This document shows positions 56,789 through 64,000 of a DNA stretch of 64,000 bases, one piece after another. The notes beneath the pieces are model-generated. The model was not told the DNA's origin, did not search any database, and was given only the letters and a program-made list of their open reading frames with translations. Origin of the DNA: Hymenobacter guriensis (GTDB lineage Bacteria > Bacteroidota > Bacteroidia > Cytophagales > Hymenobacteraceae); the NCBI RefSeq assembly GCF_015773195.1, contig NZ_JADWYK010000009.1, forward strand, positions 124,001 to 188,000. Direction: 5' to 3'. Each line of letters starts with the position of its first letter. Within the stretch, counting starts at the first letter, position 1. The position numbers were made by a program, and so were the translations under genes.

Positions 56789-57022
56789 ATGCCCATTACC
56801 CTAACCGACCTTCGGGCCGCAACGCCCACGCCTGCGATCCCGAACCCTACGGAACCCTACCATTTACCGCCCCTGCAGCCTACCACTGAAGGCACTACCA
56901 GGAGTTTCGGGAGCAATACGCACGCGTGCGCGCCCGCGCGTACTGGGGCCGAAACTCCCGACCTGATAAAACCTGATGCTTCCGCGCGCGCGCGCGCGCG
57001 TACGCGCGTACTGGTCGCATAA
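56789..57022 (+). CDS. Small Pro/Thr/Arg-rich island protein, doubtful
   Basis: 77 residues from ATG 56789 (MPITLTDLRAATPTPAIP), or 93 from a TTG at 56741. Stop overlaps the ATG of the DUF3987 gene as TAATG, which suggests coupling. The sequence is low complexity and its end ASARARARTR is encoded by the (CG)n tract, so it may be a chance frame over a structured DNA region. In other elements this position holds the linker between VirE_N and DUF3987 parts. Confidence 0.4.
   Translation: MPITLTDLRAATPTPAIPNPTEPYHLPPLQPTTEGTTRSFGSNTHACAPARTGAETPDLIKPDASARARARTRVLVA
56901..56958. repeat. Inverted repeat enclosing a purine-pyrimidine alternating tract
   Basis: GGAGTTTCGG (56901-56910) and CCGAAACTCC (56949-56958) are perfect inverted copies. 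Between them lies a CG-rich alternating stretch TACGCACGCGTGCGCGC (56917-56933) that can itself fold. Precedes the longer (CG)n tract at 56983. Confidence 0.75.
56983..57011. repeat. 29-bp alternating pyrimidine-purine tract, (CG)9 plus TACGCGCGTAC
   Basis: Uninterrupted alternation from 56983 to 57011, which favours left-handed Z-DNA under negative supercoiling. Lies immediately before the DUF3987 start. Confidence 0.9.
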
Positions 57023-58644
57023 TGCCGGGTGGGGTGCTGGATTGGTGCCTGCTGCAGTATGAAGAACGGCACGGCGGCTTCCCGGCGCGGGGCGGGCGCA
57101 ACGGCTGGCTTACGGCGCTGGCATTCTTCTGTAATGAGAAAGGGGTGCCCCATTCCGACTTGGAAAGCCACGCCGCCAGGTACGCTGGCCCCGACTTCAC
57201 GGCCGACGAAATCCGCCGCACCATAAGCGGCATATACCAGCGCGAAGCCGCCCACCACAACAGTAAGCCTTGGGAGCCGCCTACTGTCAGAGTTGAGTAT
57301 GCCAGCACCCTACCTACCCCCGCCGCTCTTGCTCCGACCTCGCCAGCCGGGCCCCTCGATACACCTACTATTCCGCCGGAGGTGTATCAGCTGCTACCGG
57401 AGTTTCTGCAGCGGTGCTGCCAGCCCTTGCCTACCGCCCGGGAAAGAGACGTGCTGTTGACCGGCGCGTTGGCCGTGCTATCGGGATGCTTCCCTACGTT
57501 GGAAGGCATGTATCGGGGCAAGGTTATCGGGGCCAACGTGTACGCCTTTATAGTGGCCCCGGCGGCCTCCGGCAAGGGGGCACTGGATTGGGCCCGTCGC
57601 TTGGCATGGCCGCACCATCTTGCCTTGCGGGAAGCCAGCCAGCGGGAACGGGACGGATACGAGCTGCAGCTACAGGAATACGAGCAGCAGAAGCGCGCCG
57701 CCAAAACCGGCGGACCGCTGCCACCCCGGCCCGTAGAACCACCCCGCCGGCGGCTATTCATCCCGGCCGACAATGGGGCGGCCAACGTGGTAAAGACGCT
57801 GGCCGAAAACCACGAGCGTGGTATCATCTGCGAAACGGAAGCCGACACCCTAAGCGGCGCGCTAAAACAGGACTTTGGCGACTACTCTGCCCTACTGCGA
57901 AAATGCTCCGAACACGAGCCGCACCAGTATGACCGCAAAACTGCTGGCACATACGAGCTAAGCCGGCCGGCCCTATCAGTGGCCCTAGGAGGCACGCCAG
58001 AGCAGGTGGCCCGGCTTATTCCAAACGCGGAAGATGGGTTGTTTTCCCGCTTCTGGTTTTACGCCTTTGAGGCTCCGCACCAGTGGGACGACCCATTTGC
58101 CGAGCCTTCCGGCGGCTCCCTCGATACCTGGTTTGATGCCCTGTCGGTGCGGGTATCCGAAATGATAGCCGCCGCCGGCGCGGGCCAGGTGCTGGTACGC
58201 CTTGCCCCGGCTCAGCAAGTACGCTTTAGTAGCGCCTGGAAAGCTTGGCTACGCGAGGGAGTAGCCGACTTTGGGGAAGGCTCCGGTAGTGCCTCCAAAC
58301 GGCACGCCCGCGCCTGCTTCCGCCTATGTATGCTCCTGACACTGCTGCGCTACTTTGAGAACGGCGAAGCCCCGGCCGGCAAGGAACTGACCTGCGAGGA
58401 TACCGACTTTGCGGCCGCCCTGCGACTGGCTGACGTGTACCGCCAGCACGCGCTGGCTTTGTACGAACGGATGCCCCGCCCTACCGGCTCCGGCTTCGGA
58501 ACGGCCACTAAGTACGCGGCTAAAGCCGGGCAAGAAGCCTTAGCCCGGGAACTGCAAACGCAAGGTCTTGGCGTGCGGGAAATAGCCCGACAATTGGGCG
58601 TGCATTTTACCACCGTGGCCCGCTGGCTGCGCTGCGACGTGTAG
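57022..58644 (+). CDS. DUF3987 protein with primase-C-terminal-like N-terminus and HTH C-terminus
   Basis: 540 residues from ATG 57022. Residues 1-75 resemble the C-terminal primase module (RNGWLTALAFFCNEKGVP, TADEIRRTISGIYQ). A DUF3987 P-loop-type core follows with a Walker A-like APAASGKGALDWARRLAW (about 175-192) and GIICETEADTLSGALKQDFG, ALGGTPEQVARLIPNAEDGLFSRFWFY. The C-terminus is a resolvase-type helix-turn-helix GLGVREIARQLGVHFTTVARW (about 515-535). Together with the VirE_N protein upstream this forms the standard replication-like pair of Bacteroidota mobile elements. Coupled by TAATG to the preceding frame. Confidence 0.88.
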   Translation: MPGGVLDWCLLQYEERHGGFPARGGRNGWLTALAFFCNEKGVPHSDLESHAARYAGPDFTADEIRRTISGIYQREAAHHNSKPWEPPTVRVEYASTLPTPAALAPTSPAGPLDTPTIPPEVYQLLPEFLQRCCQPLPTARERDVLLTGALAVLSGCFPTLEGMYRGKVIGANVYAFIVAPAASGKGALDWARRLAWPHHLALREASQRERDGYELQLQEYEQQKRAAKTGGPLPPRPVEPPRRRLFIPADNGAANVVKTLAENHERGIICETEADTLSGALKQDFGDYSALLRKCSEHEPHQYDRKTAGTYELSRPALSVALGGTPEQVARLIPNAEDGLFSRFWFYAFEAPHQWDDPFAEPSGGSLDTWFDALSVRVSEMIAAAGAGQVLVRLAPAQQVRFSSAWKAWLREGVADFGEGSGSASKRHARACFRLCMLLTLLRYFENGEAPAGKELTCEDTDFAAALRLADVYRQHALALYERMPRPTGSGFGTATKYAAKAGQEALARELQTQGLGVREIARQLGVHFTTVARWLRCDV

Positions 58645-58674
58645 CGCGTAGCAAAAACGCTACGCTACACTTTT
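58641..58674 (+). terminator. Weak terminator after the DUF3987 gene
   Basis: Perfect stem GCGTAGC / GCTACGC (58646-58652, 58659-58665) with loop AAAAAC; followed by TACACTTTTC. Confidence 0.6.
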
Positions 58675-58707
58675 CTCCATATTGATACACCTGTTTTCTT
58701 CCCCTAC

Positions 58708-59580
58708 ATGCGGTTCACCATCCTGGAAAAAATCAAGGCCAATACTCCGTTGGCTCACTTGTTTAATGCTTACCTGTCTGGCCTTTCGACGCTGGAAATT
58801 TTCAGCACGCCCCGTGAATCCATGCGGGCTTGCCGTGTCGCGTTTGTTACCGAAGCCCTAGGCGCAAAACCTACGCTTTCCATTGTTGAGCAGGCCCAAC
58901 GTTACTATGAGCTAACGGTACTAAGTAATGCACTGAACAATCTGCACAACCATATACAAGCCGCGGCTGATGTGCTGAGCGACTTCTTTACGGAGTACGA
59001 GGGTAGCCTAATCGCCTACGCTGTAGCTAACCGGAAGCGCCTGCTGTTAGAATTTGGCGGAGGGGAAGATGATGACTGGTATCATACTGGCAACGGCAAC
59101 CCCGACGCGGGCGAAGGCTGGGAGGTTACTGAAACGACAGACCCGGCCCGCTTGGCTGAATACAGCTTATATCGAGAACTTACCCGCTTCTTTCCCGGCC
59201 CCGAAAGCCACGGGGAATACATCGGCACCAGTGGCCCGATTGACTTTCACCGCTTCACGGTGGCGGTAGAACACCAAACCGACTTTGCCCCGCGCAAAAT
59301 GTTTGCGGCCGTGGGCGGCGTTGAAATACCTATGTACCGGCAAGATGAAAACGGCCAGATGGTGCCTATCCCGGTAATTGATCAGATAGAGCAGGAAATT
59401 AATGAGGATGTAGCCAACGAACGGCTAACGGCCTATTTCAATGCAGTAATAAATGCAGGCCAGCATCTAGCCGAACTGTATGCCACCATGGCGCAAGACG
59501 ACCTGCAGGGCTACAAGTTGCTGCACCAATGCTTAAGCAATATGCTTACCGTTCAAATGGAAGCATATCCGCCGTTTTGA
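58708..59580 (+). CDS. Hypothetical island protein
   Basis: 290 residues from ATG 58708. No signal peptide, no transmembrane segment. Mostly helical N-terminal half (SIVEQAQRYYELTVLSNALNN, LHNHIQAAADVLSDFF), an acidic GGGEDDDWYHTGNGNPDAGE loop (about 116-135), and a helical C-terminal third (IEQEINEDVANERLTAYFNAV). I recognise no family. Convergent with the Holliday-junction-resolvase-like gene (7 nt between stops). Confidence 0.6.
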   Translation: MRFTILEKIKANTPLAHLFNAYLSGLSTLEIFSTPRESMRACRVAFVTEALGAKPTLSIVEQAQRYYELTVLSNALNNLHNHIQAAADVLSDFFTEYEGSLIAYAVANRKRLLLEFGGGEDDDWYHTGNGNPDAGEGWEVTETTDPARLAEYSLYRELTRFFPGPESHGEYIGTSGPIDFHRFTVAVEHQTDFAPRKMFAAVGGVEIPMYRQDENGQMVPIPVIDQIEQEINEDVANERLTAYFNAVINAGQHLAELYATMAQDDLQGYKLLHQCLSNMLTVQMEAYPPF

Positions 59581-59587
59581 TGATTTA

Positions 59588-60244
59588 TTACAAACGTAGT
59601 TCTCGCCAATGTACCCTGCCATTCATAACAGCGTCCCTAATGAGTCTTTGTCTTTTGCTCAAACTTGAGTCGCCTGTTTTTATTTCCAGCATATACACAT
59701 CAACAACATCTTCATTATCAATACCATCAAAGACAATCATATCAATAGGACTACCAATAAAACGGGCTTCTTTTGGATTAAAAGGAAAGCCATTTTGAAA
59801 TGGTATTAGATGCTCAGTCACCTTACCCATTATTACCGCTTGGCTACGATTAATAGCATCTTGCCTAAAGAACATTTCATTCTGCGCCTTCCAGTTCTCC
59901 AGATCAGCCATTGCGGCCTGTTTTGCTGAGGCTGCTAATGTGGCTCGCAGGTACTCAACTTCGCTTTTTTTGTATTGCTCTACTTGTTCATATACCTGCT
60001 CACGTATTAAAGCTGGCATATTGGAGTACGTTTCTTCTAACTTTAGCTGAAGTGCTTCTATAGTCATTTTGAGTGCTTGATTTTGCTCTTGATTAGTGCT
60101 AATAGTATTGTTAAGGGACTGGCTATAGGTACTCAAGTGCTCAACCTTAAGCTTACTAGCTAATAACGCTTTAACTGTTTGATAGTAGAACACGCATACC
60201 ACTATTAACCCTAATAGTAGCAAAGCAGCAGGCCATTCAAACAT
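59588..60244 (-). CDS. Membrane-anchored endonuclease-related Holliday junction resolvase-like protein
   Basis: 218 residues from ATG 60244. N-terminal transmembrane helix (WPAALLLLGLIVVCVFYY, 4-21), a coiled-coil stalk (about 30-130), then a nuclease-fold domain of the Endonuc_Holl family: VIMGKVTEHLIPFQNGFPFNPKEARFIG ending in GSPIDMIVFDG, VDVYMLEIKTGDSSLSKRQR and AVMNGRVHWRELRL. The Asp of SPIDMIVFDG and the Glu-Ile-Lys of LEIKTG give a D...ExK nuclease core. Membrane anchoring through a coiled coil is typical of this family in Bacteroidota. Its role (defence or DNA processing) is unknown. Confidence 0.85.
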   Translation of the reverse strand: MFEWPAALLLLGLIVVCVFYYQTVKALLASKLKVEHLSTYSQSLNNTISTNQEQNQALKMTIEALQLKLEETYSNMPALIREQVYEQVEQYKKSEVEYLRATLAASAKQAAMADLENWKAQNEMFFRQDAINRSQAVIMGKVTEHLIPFQNGFPFNPKEARFIGSPIDMIVFDGIDNEDVVDVYMLEIKTGDSSLSKRQRLIRDAVMNGRVHWRELRL

Positions 60245-60710
60245 CTTCGAAATATTATAGTTTTTTCTACCTGTGAATGTATCTTATGCAGGGTGGTATT
60301 CCTAGTTATATCTTCCTTCCCCTTGCTGCTATTTGTGCTCCATGGTCTAACGCAAACCAGTGAAGCATACCTCCCATACCCCTAAGCCAGCAGCCTCCAT
60401 GGTAACAGTCAATGCTTGGGTATTACTTTCTTACCGTTAAACAAACGGGAAATAACGCTCCATAATCTTAGCTTCCGAGCTGAGTTCTACCCTATTATTA
60501 TCCGCTTTAACTTAGCCCGACTTCGAAGCGCGCTGGAAGAACTCCCGCGGCGCGGAGCGGGCCACCGACGGCCTGTTCCTGATGGAAGATGTTTGTCTTG
60601 AGATATGAATCCCTAAAAACATTTACTAAACATAGATAAGCAGGTTGAAGAGGAAGTCGCACTATCCTGAATCGGTGCTACCTTCCGAGCCTTTTAGCTT
60701 GCTCTAGACT
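60245..60710. other. Intergenic region with a possible gene remnant
   Basis: 466 nt. Mostly AT-rich and featureless, but 60515-60600 is abruptly GC-rich and in one plus frame reads RWKNSRGAERATDG then LFLMEDV before a stop, which looks like the C-terminal end of a lost gene rather than spacer. The open frame 60416-60601 has no start signal or family-like sequence. A start region for the next gene is not obvious. Confidence 0.4.
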
Positions 60711-63700
60711 ATGCCTGAATTACTGCCGCTGTTTCCAGCTACTAGCCTTCCAGCCCCCTTTACGCATTTCGATGCGGCAACTTCTCTTCCCGATTTCGCG
60801 GAACGAGTACGCCACTTACGGCGGTGGCAGCAGGCAATTAAGGATGGCTATGTACGAGCCAACAAAGAGGAGGCTCTGCAGGCGGAATTTCTAAATCTGT
60901 TGTTCGGTGAAGTGTTGGGGTATGAGTACCAATCCACAACCCACCGCCAATTACAACTTGAGCTTAAAACCTTAACGGATGGCACTAAGCCGGATGGTGC
61001 TCTTGGGGAATTTGTAACAGTACCGAGCGGGGGCTTGGGTGGGCCTGTGCGGGCCGTGGTAGAATTGAAAGACGCCCGTACCGGACTAGACGCTAAGCAA
61101 CGCGGCGGCGGAAAGGGCCGTGCTGAAACGCCGGTAGAACAGGCGTTCAGCTATCCTAGCAAGTTTGGCAGTTCTTGCCGTTGGGTAATAGTCAGCAACT
61201 TTGTGGAGCTCCGGCTTTACTCTGCTCAGGATCAAACACGCGCCGAAGTATTCCAGCTTGAATCGTTGCCAGATCAACCGGAGCAGTTGCGGCGTTTCTT
61301 TGCGCTGCTTCTATCCCAACACTTGTTGCCCACTCCTGGTAAAGCGGACGCCGCGTTAGATGAGGCCCTGCAACAACGGCAGCAGGAAGAACTAAAGATT
61401 ACCAAGGCATTCTATAAAGACTACAGTAACGCCCGGCGTCAGCTACTAGATCATCTTATTGAGCAGAACCCCGACGTTCCGCCGTTGGAAATGTTGGCGC
61501 ACACGCAAAAACTCTTAGACCGGGTAATCTTTGTGTGCTTCTGCGAGGATAAGAATATCATTCCCCGCCTTACGTTCCGGCGGTTGTTGGATGCCGTTCG
61601 GGCAAACGTGTTCGATCCGGCGGATGATAAAGTATACCGCACCGTCCGTGGGCTGTTCCATAGCATTGATAAGGGCAACCCGGCCGCCAATATCAACCGC
61701 TTCAATGGTGGGCTGTTTGCACCTGATGAGGCCCTTGATACTCTTCACATCAAAGACCGCACGCTTACGCCGGTTATTCAACTGGAACAGTATGATTTTG
61801 CCTCTGATCTGAACGTCAATATTCTTGGGCACATCTTCGAACAAAGCCTTTCAGATTTAGAGCAGGAACGCGCGCGCCTTTCCGGAGAAGCTTACGACAA
61901 AAAGCAGGGCAAACGGAAACAGGACGGTATTTTCTATACGCCGGAGTATATCACCCGCTACATAGTTCAGCAGGCGATTGGAGGATGGTTACAGGAACGC
62001 CGGCGGGAAGCGGGTATAGAACAGCTACCAGAGTTGAATGATGAGGATCGGGCTAGTATCCGTATTGGCGTTGGCAACCGCTTGGTACAACCTACTACAA
62101 GGGTGCAAAAGCATATTGCCGCCTGGGAGAAATACGCCCAGCGGTTAGAAAATATCCGTGTACTTGATCCGGCGTGCGGGTCGGGGGCATTTTTAAATGA
62201 GGCCTTTGGATACCTATTGCGTGAAGGCCAACAGGTAAACCAAGAGCTGGCAGCCTTACGGGCGGGCCAATTCAAAGTATTTGATCTTGATCGGCATATC
62301 CTGCAACACAATCTCTATGGAGTAGATTTGAACCCGGAATCAGTAGATATTACCCGCCTCAGCTTGTGGCTGCAGACTGCTAACCCAGGGAAGCCGCTTA
62401 CCTCCCTTGATCATAGTATCCGTTGCGGCAATTCACTAATCAATGATCTTACTGTGGCTGGCTCTCGGGCTTTTGACTGGCAAGCCTCATTTCCGGAAGT
62501 ATTTGAGCAGGGCGGTTTTGATGTGATAATTGGGAATCCACCCTATGGAGCAAAAGTATCAGCCCCAGAAAAAGAATATTTAGGTAAAGAGTATTCTTTT
62601 TCTGGGGCTGATACATATTTAATGTTCTGGGAACTTGCAATTAAAATTGCAATTGATGGAGGTTATATAGGATTCATAACTCCGAATACTTTCTTGGTAA
62701 CAGAGGGCAATGAGATGATTAGAAGGCATATATATAATAATGCTTCTTACCAATCTATGCTTGAGGTATTTGGGGTTTTCTCTGAAGCTGTTGTCGAAGT
62801 AATTATTCCTATCATTAGGAAAAGATCAGTAGATACGCCCTATGAATTTAAGTCTATATTGACTTCAAGGGAAAAGGGTTCCTTTGAAAATAAGTTTAAT
62901 AGCGCTGTAGTTATTGGTTTTAATTCAAGTGACTTACTAAATAGAGATAAATTAATATTTAATTACAGGGAATCTAGTGAAGAAAGAAATTTGTATAACA
63001 AATTAAAGTCAATTGCGTCTCTAAAAAATATTGCCAAGGTAACTACGGGAATCAAGCCTTATCAAGTTGGTAAAGGGGTTCCCGCGCAGACTAGGCAAAT
63101 TGTTGATGAGAAGCCATTTACTGGTTAGCAAACATAGTGATTCTTGGTTGCCAATAGTTAGAGGAACTGAGATAAATAGGTATCTGACCAAATGGAGTGG
63201 TGAATACATTAACTACGGAGATTTTCTTGCGGAGCCACGCGGCAGTATAGACTTCTTGTCTGAAAAGATATTCATTAGGAGAACAGATGATAAAATACTT
63301 GCTTCATATGATGATAGTAAATTTTCCGCTATTAACTCAGTGCAATGTGTGCAGATAAAACAAGGTGATTTACTTAATTATAAGTACCTGCTCAGTGTGT
63401 TAAATTCAAAAGTTATTAACTGGTACTTTAGGCACGAAAATTTCCACATGGTTGGCAAGCCATTAGCGGAAGTGAAGGTGGTTTTTATAGAGCGACTTCC
63501 TGTCCCTAATATTTCACCTACTGAGCAACAGCCTTTTGTTGAAGCGGCAGAAACATTGTTATCTGGCTACAGGGAATTGAATGAGGCTGAAACTAGAGCA
63601 ATGCGTCTTATAAGAGCTGAACTAAGTCTGAGTGATACATTGAATGGTAAGTTGTCTCTTTACCAACCTTGGGCTAGGTGGAGCAAAGCACTCGAAAAAT

Positions 63701-63885
63701 CACTAGGTCGTAAGCTCACGCTCTCCGAGAAAGGGAATTGGCTGGAGTTTCTTGATGATTTTCAGGCTAAGCAGCAACAGCGCCGCGCACAACTAGCCGC
63801 CCAAGATATAGCCCTTGACCAGATGGTGTACCAGTTATATAACCTCACACTAGAGGAAATTGCGCTTGTCGAAGGACAGGGCTAA
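60711..63885 (+). pseudogene. Type IIG (Eco57I-like) restriction-modification enzyme, interrupted by a one-base frameshift
   Basis: Frame 1 from ATG 60711 gives 805 residues and stops at 63128; the +1 frame then continues to 63885. The junction reads DEKPFTG then, one base shifted, SKHSDSWLPIVRG, which restores a normal family sequence (about 1057 residues). Parts: N-terminal PD-(D/E)XK-like nuclease (KPDGALG about 94, VVELKDART about 116), central helical region, N6-adenine methyltransferase with motif I DPACGSGAFLNEA (about 485) and NPPYGA (about 608), then a C-terminal target-recognition region ending with helical QQRRAQLAAQD. From about 62540 the coding turns AT-rich, so the recognition part has a different origin from the rest. 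As sequenced, the recognition domain is cut off, and the protein is probably inactive. Confidence 0.85.
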
Positions 63886-63903
63886 ACTGTTTACCTCTTA
63901 CAC

Positions 63904-63960
63904 ATCTACTGCAGCGCAAAGGGTATACCTAATCAGTATACCCTTTGCGCTGCAGTAGAT
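63904..63960. repeat. Perfect 25-bp inverted repeat after the type IIG gene
   Basis: Arms 63904-63928 and 63936-63960 are exact inverted copies separated by CTAATCA. Lies 18 nt after the stop at 63885. No T-run follows, so it may be a strong terminator or a recombination/mobility site. Confidence 0.85.
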
Positions 63961-64000
63961 ATGAGCAGAATGGAAATTTGATTTTATGGAACACTGCTAT

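Noticed and set aside
60416..60601. 61-codon frame before the restriction gene
   Set aside because: Alternative start, unlike any protein; the coding-like signal nearby is in a different frame.
1..64000. tRNA or rRNA genes
   Set aside because: No complete cloverleaf or rRNA segment was recognised by eye; only the tRNA-Ser-like 3' fragment at 52478-52499. A tRNAscan run would be decisive.

Overview
The window looks like chromosome from a GC-rich member of the Bacteroidota, most likely a Hymenobacter-type Cytophagales. The evidence is a SusC/SusD/SusE cluster, lipoproteins with SxC lipoboxes, C-terminal type IX secretion (T9SS) sorting domains, promoters of the Bacteroidota form TAnnTTTG, and family types typical of that group (short AMP nucleosidase, DUF1573, fused E1 dehydrogenase, UMF1-type MFS). 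The genus is an inference from gene content; no 16S or other marker is present.

Layout. 1-10.2 kb: a starch/alpha-glucan utilisation locus with a SusC transporter (cut by the left edge), SusD, a SusE-like glycan-binding lipoprotein, a T9SS-exported protein, a BadF/NagK-type sugar kinase and a large secreted GH13 alpha-amylase. 10.4-22.9 kb: housekeeping and secreted functions (DUF2279 protein, Smr/DUF2027 protein, two small lipoproteins, M1 peptidase, the RNase P RNA gene rnpB, a GH5-like hydrolase, an NtrC-type regulator without a DNA-binding domain, a subtilase). 22.9-40.4 kb: LuxE-like protein, fused alpha-ketoacid dehydrogenase E1, DUF1573 protein, alanine dehydrogenase, SUKH-like protein, sulfatase/LTA-synthase-like membrane enzyme, a histidine kinase/response regulator pair, AMP nucleosidase, YtcJ-like amidohydrolase, DinB protein and an MFS carrier. 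40.6-50.6 kb: a molybdenum hydroxylase locus: MocA-like nucleotidyltransferase and XdhC on the minus strand, and a Tat-exported PaoABC-like three-subunit oxidoreductase on the plus strand. These two halves are separated by a subtilase, its catalytically dead paralogue and a small secreted protein. 50.7-52.2 kb: a PA2169-type four-helix protein and a small exported protein.

52.4 kb to the right edge is an accessory island. It begins at a sequence resembling the 3' end of a tRNA-Ser, followed by iterated GTGTACCCCG motifs and a tyrosine integrase. It then carries an excisionase-like HTH protein, a frameshifted small gene, a VirE_N/BT4734-type protein and a DUF3987 protein (a probable replication/primase module with a Z-DNA-prone tract between them), unknown proteins, a membrane-anchored Holliday-junction-resolvase-like protein, and a type IIG restriction-modification gene interrupted by a one-base frameshift. 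The left end of the island is in the window; the right end is not.

The most interesting features are the subtilase/pseudo-subtilase pair (42.9-45.8 kb), the island boundary and its integrase control region, the two broken island genes, the mosaic type IIG enzyme, terminator-containing intergenic repeats at 28.1 and 38.2 kb, and the repeat-bearing P12 extension of rnpB. All protein calls are from reading motifs by eye; no database search was run.
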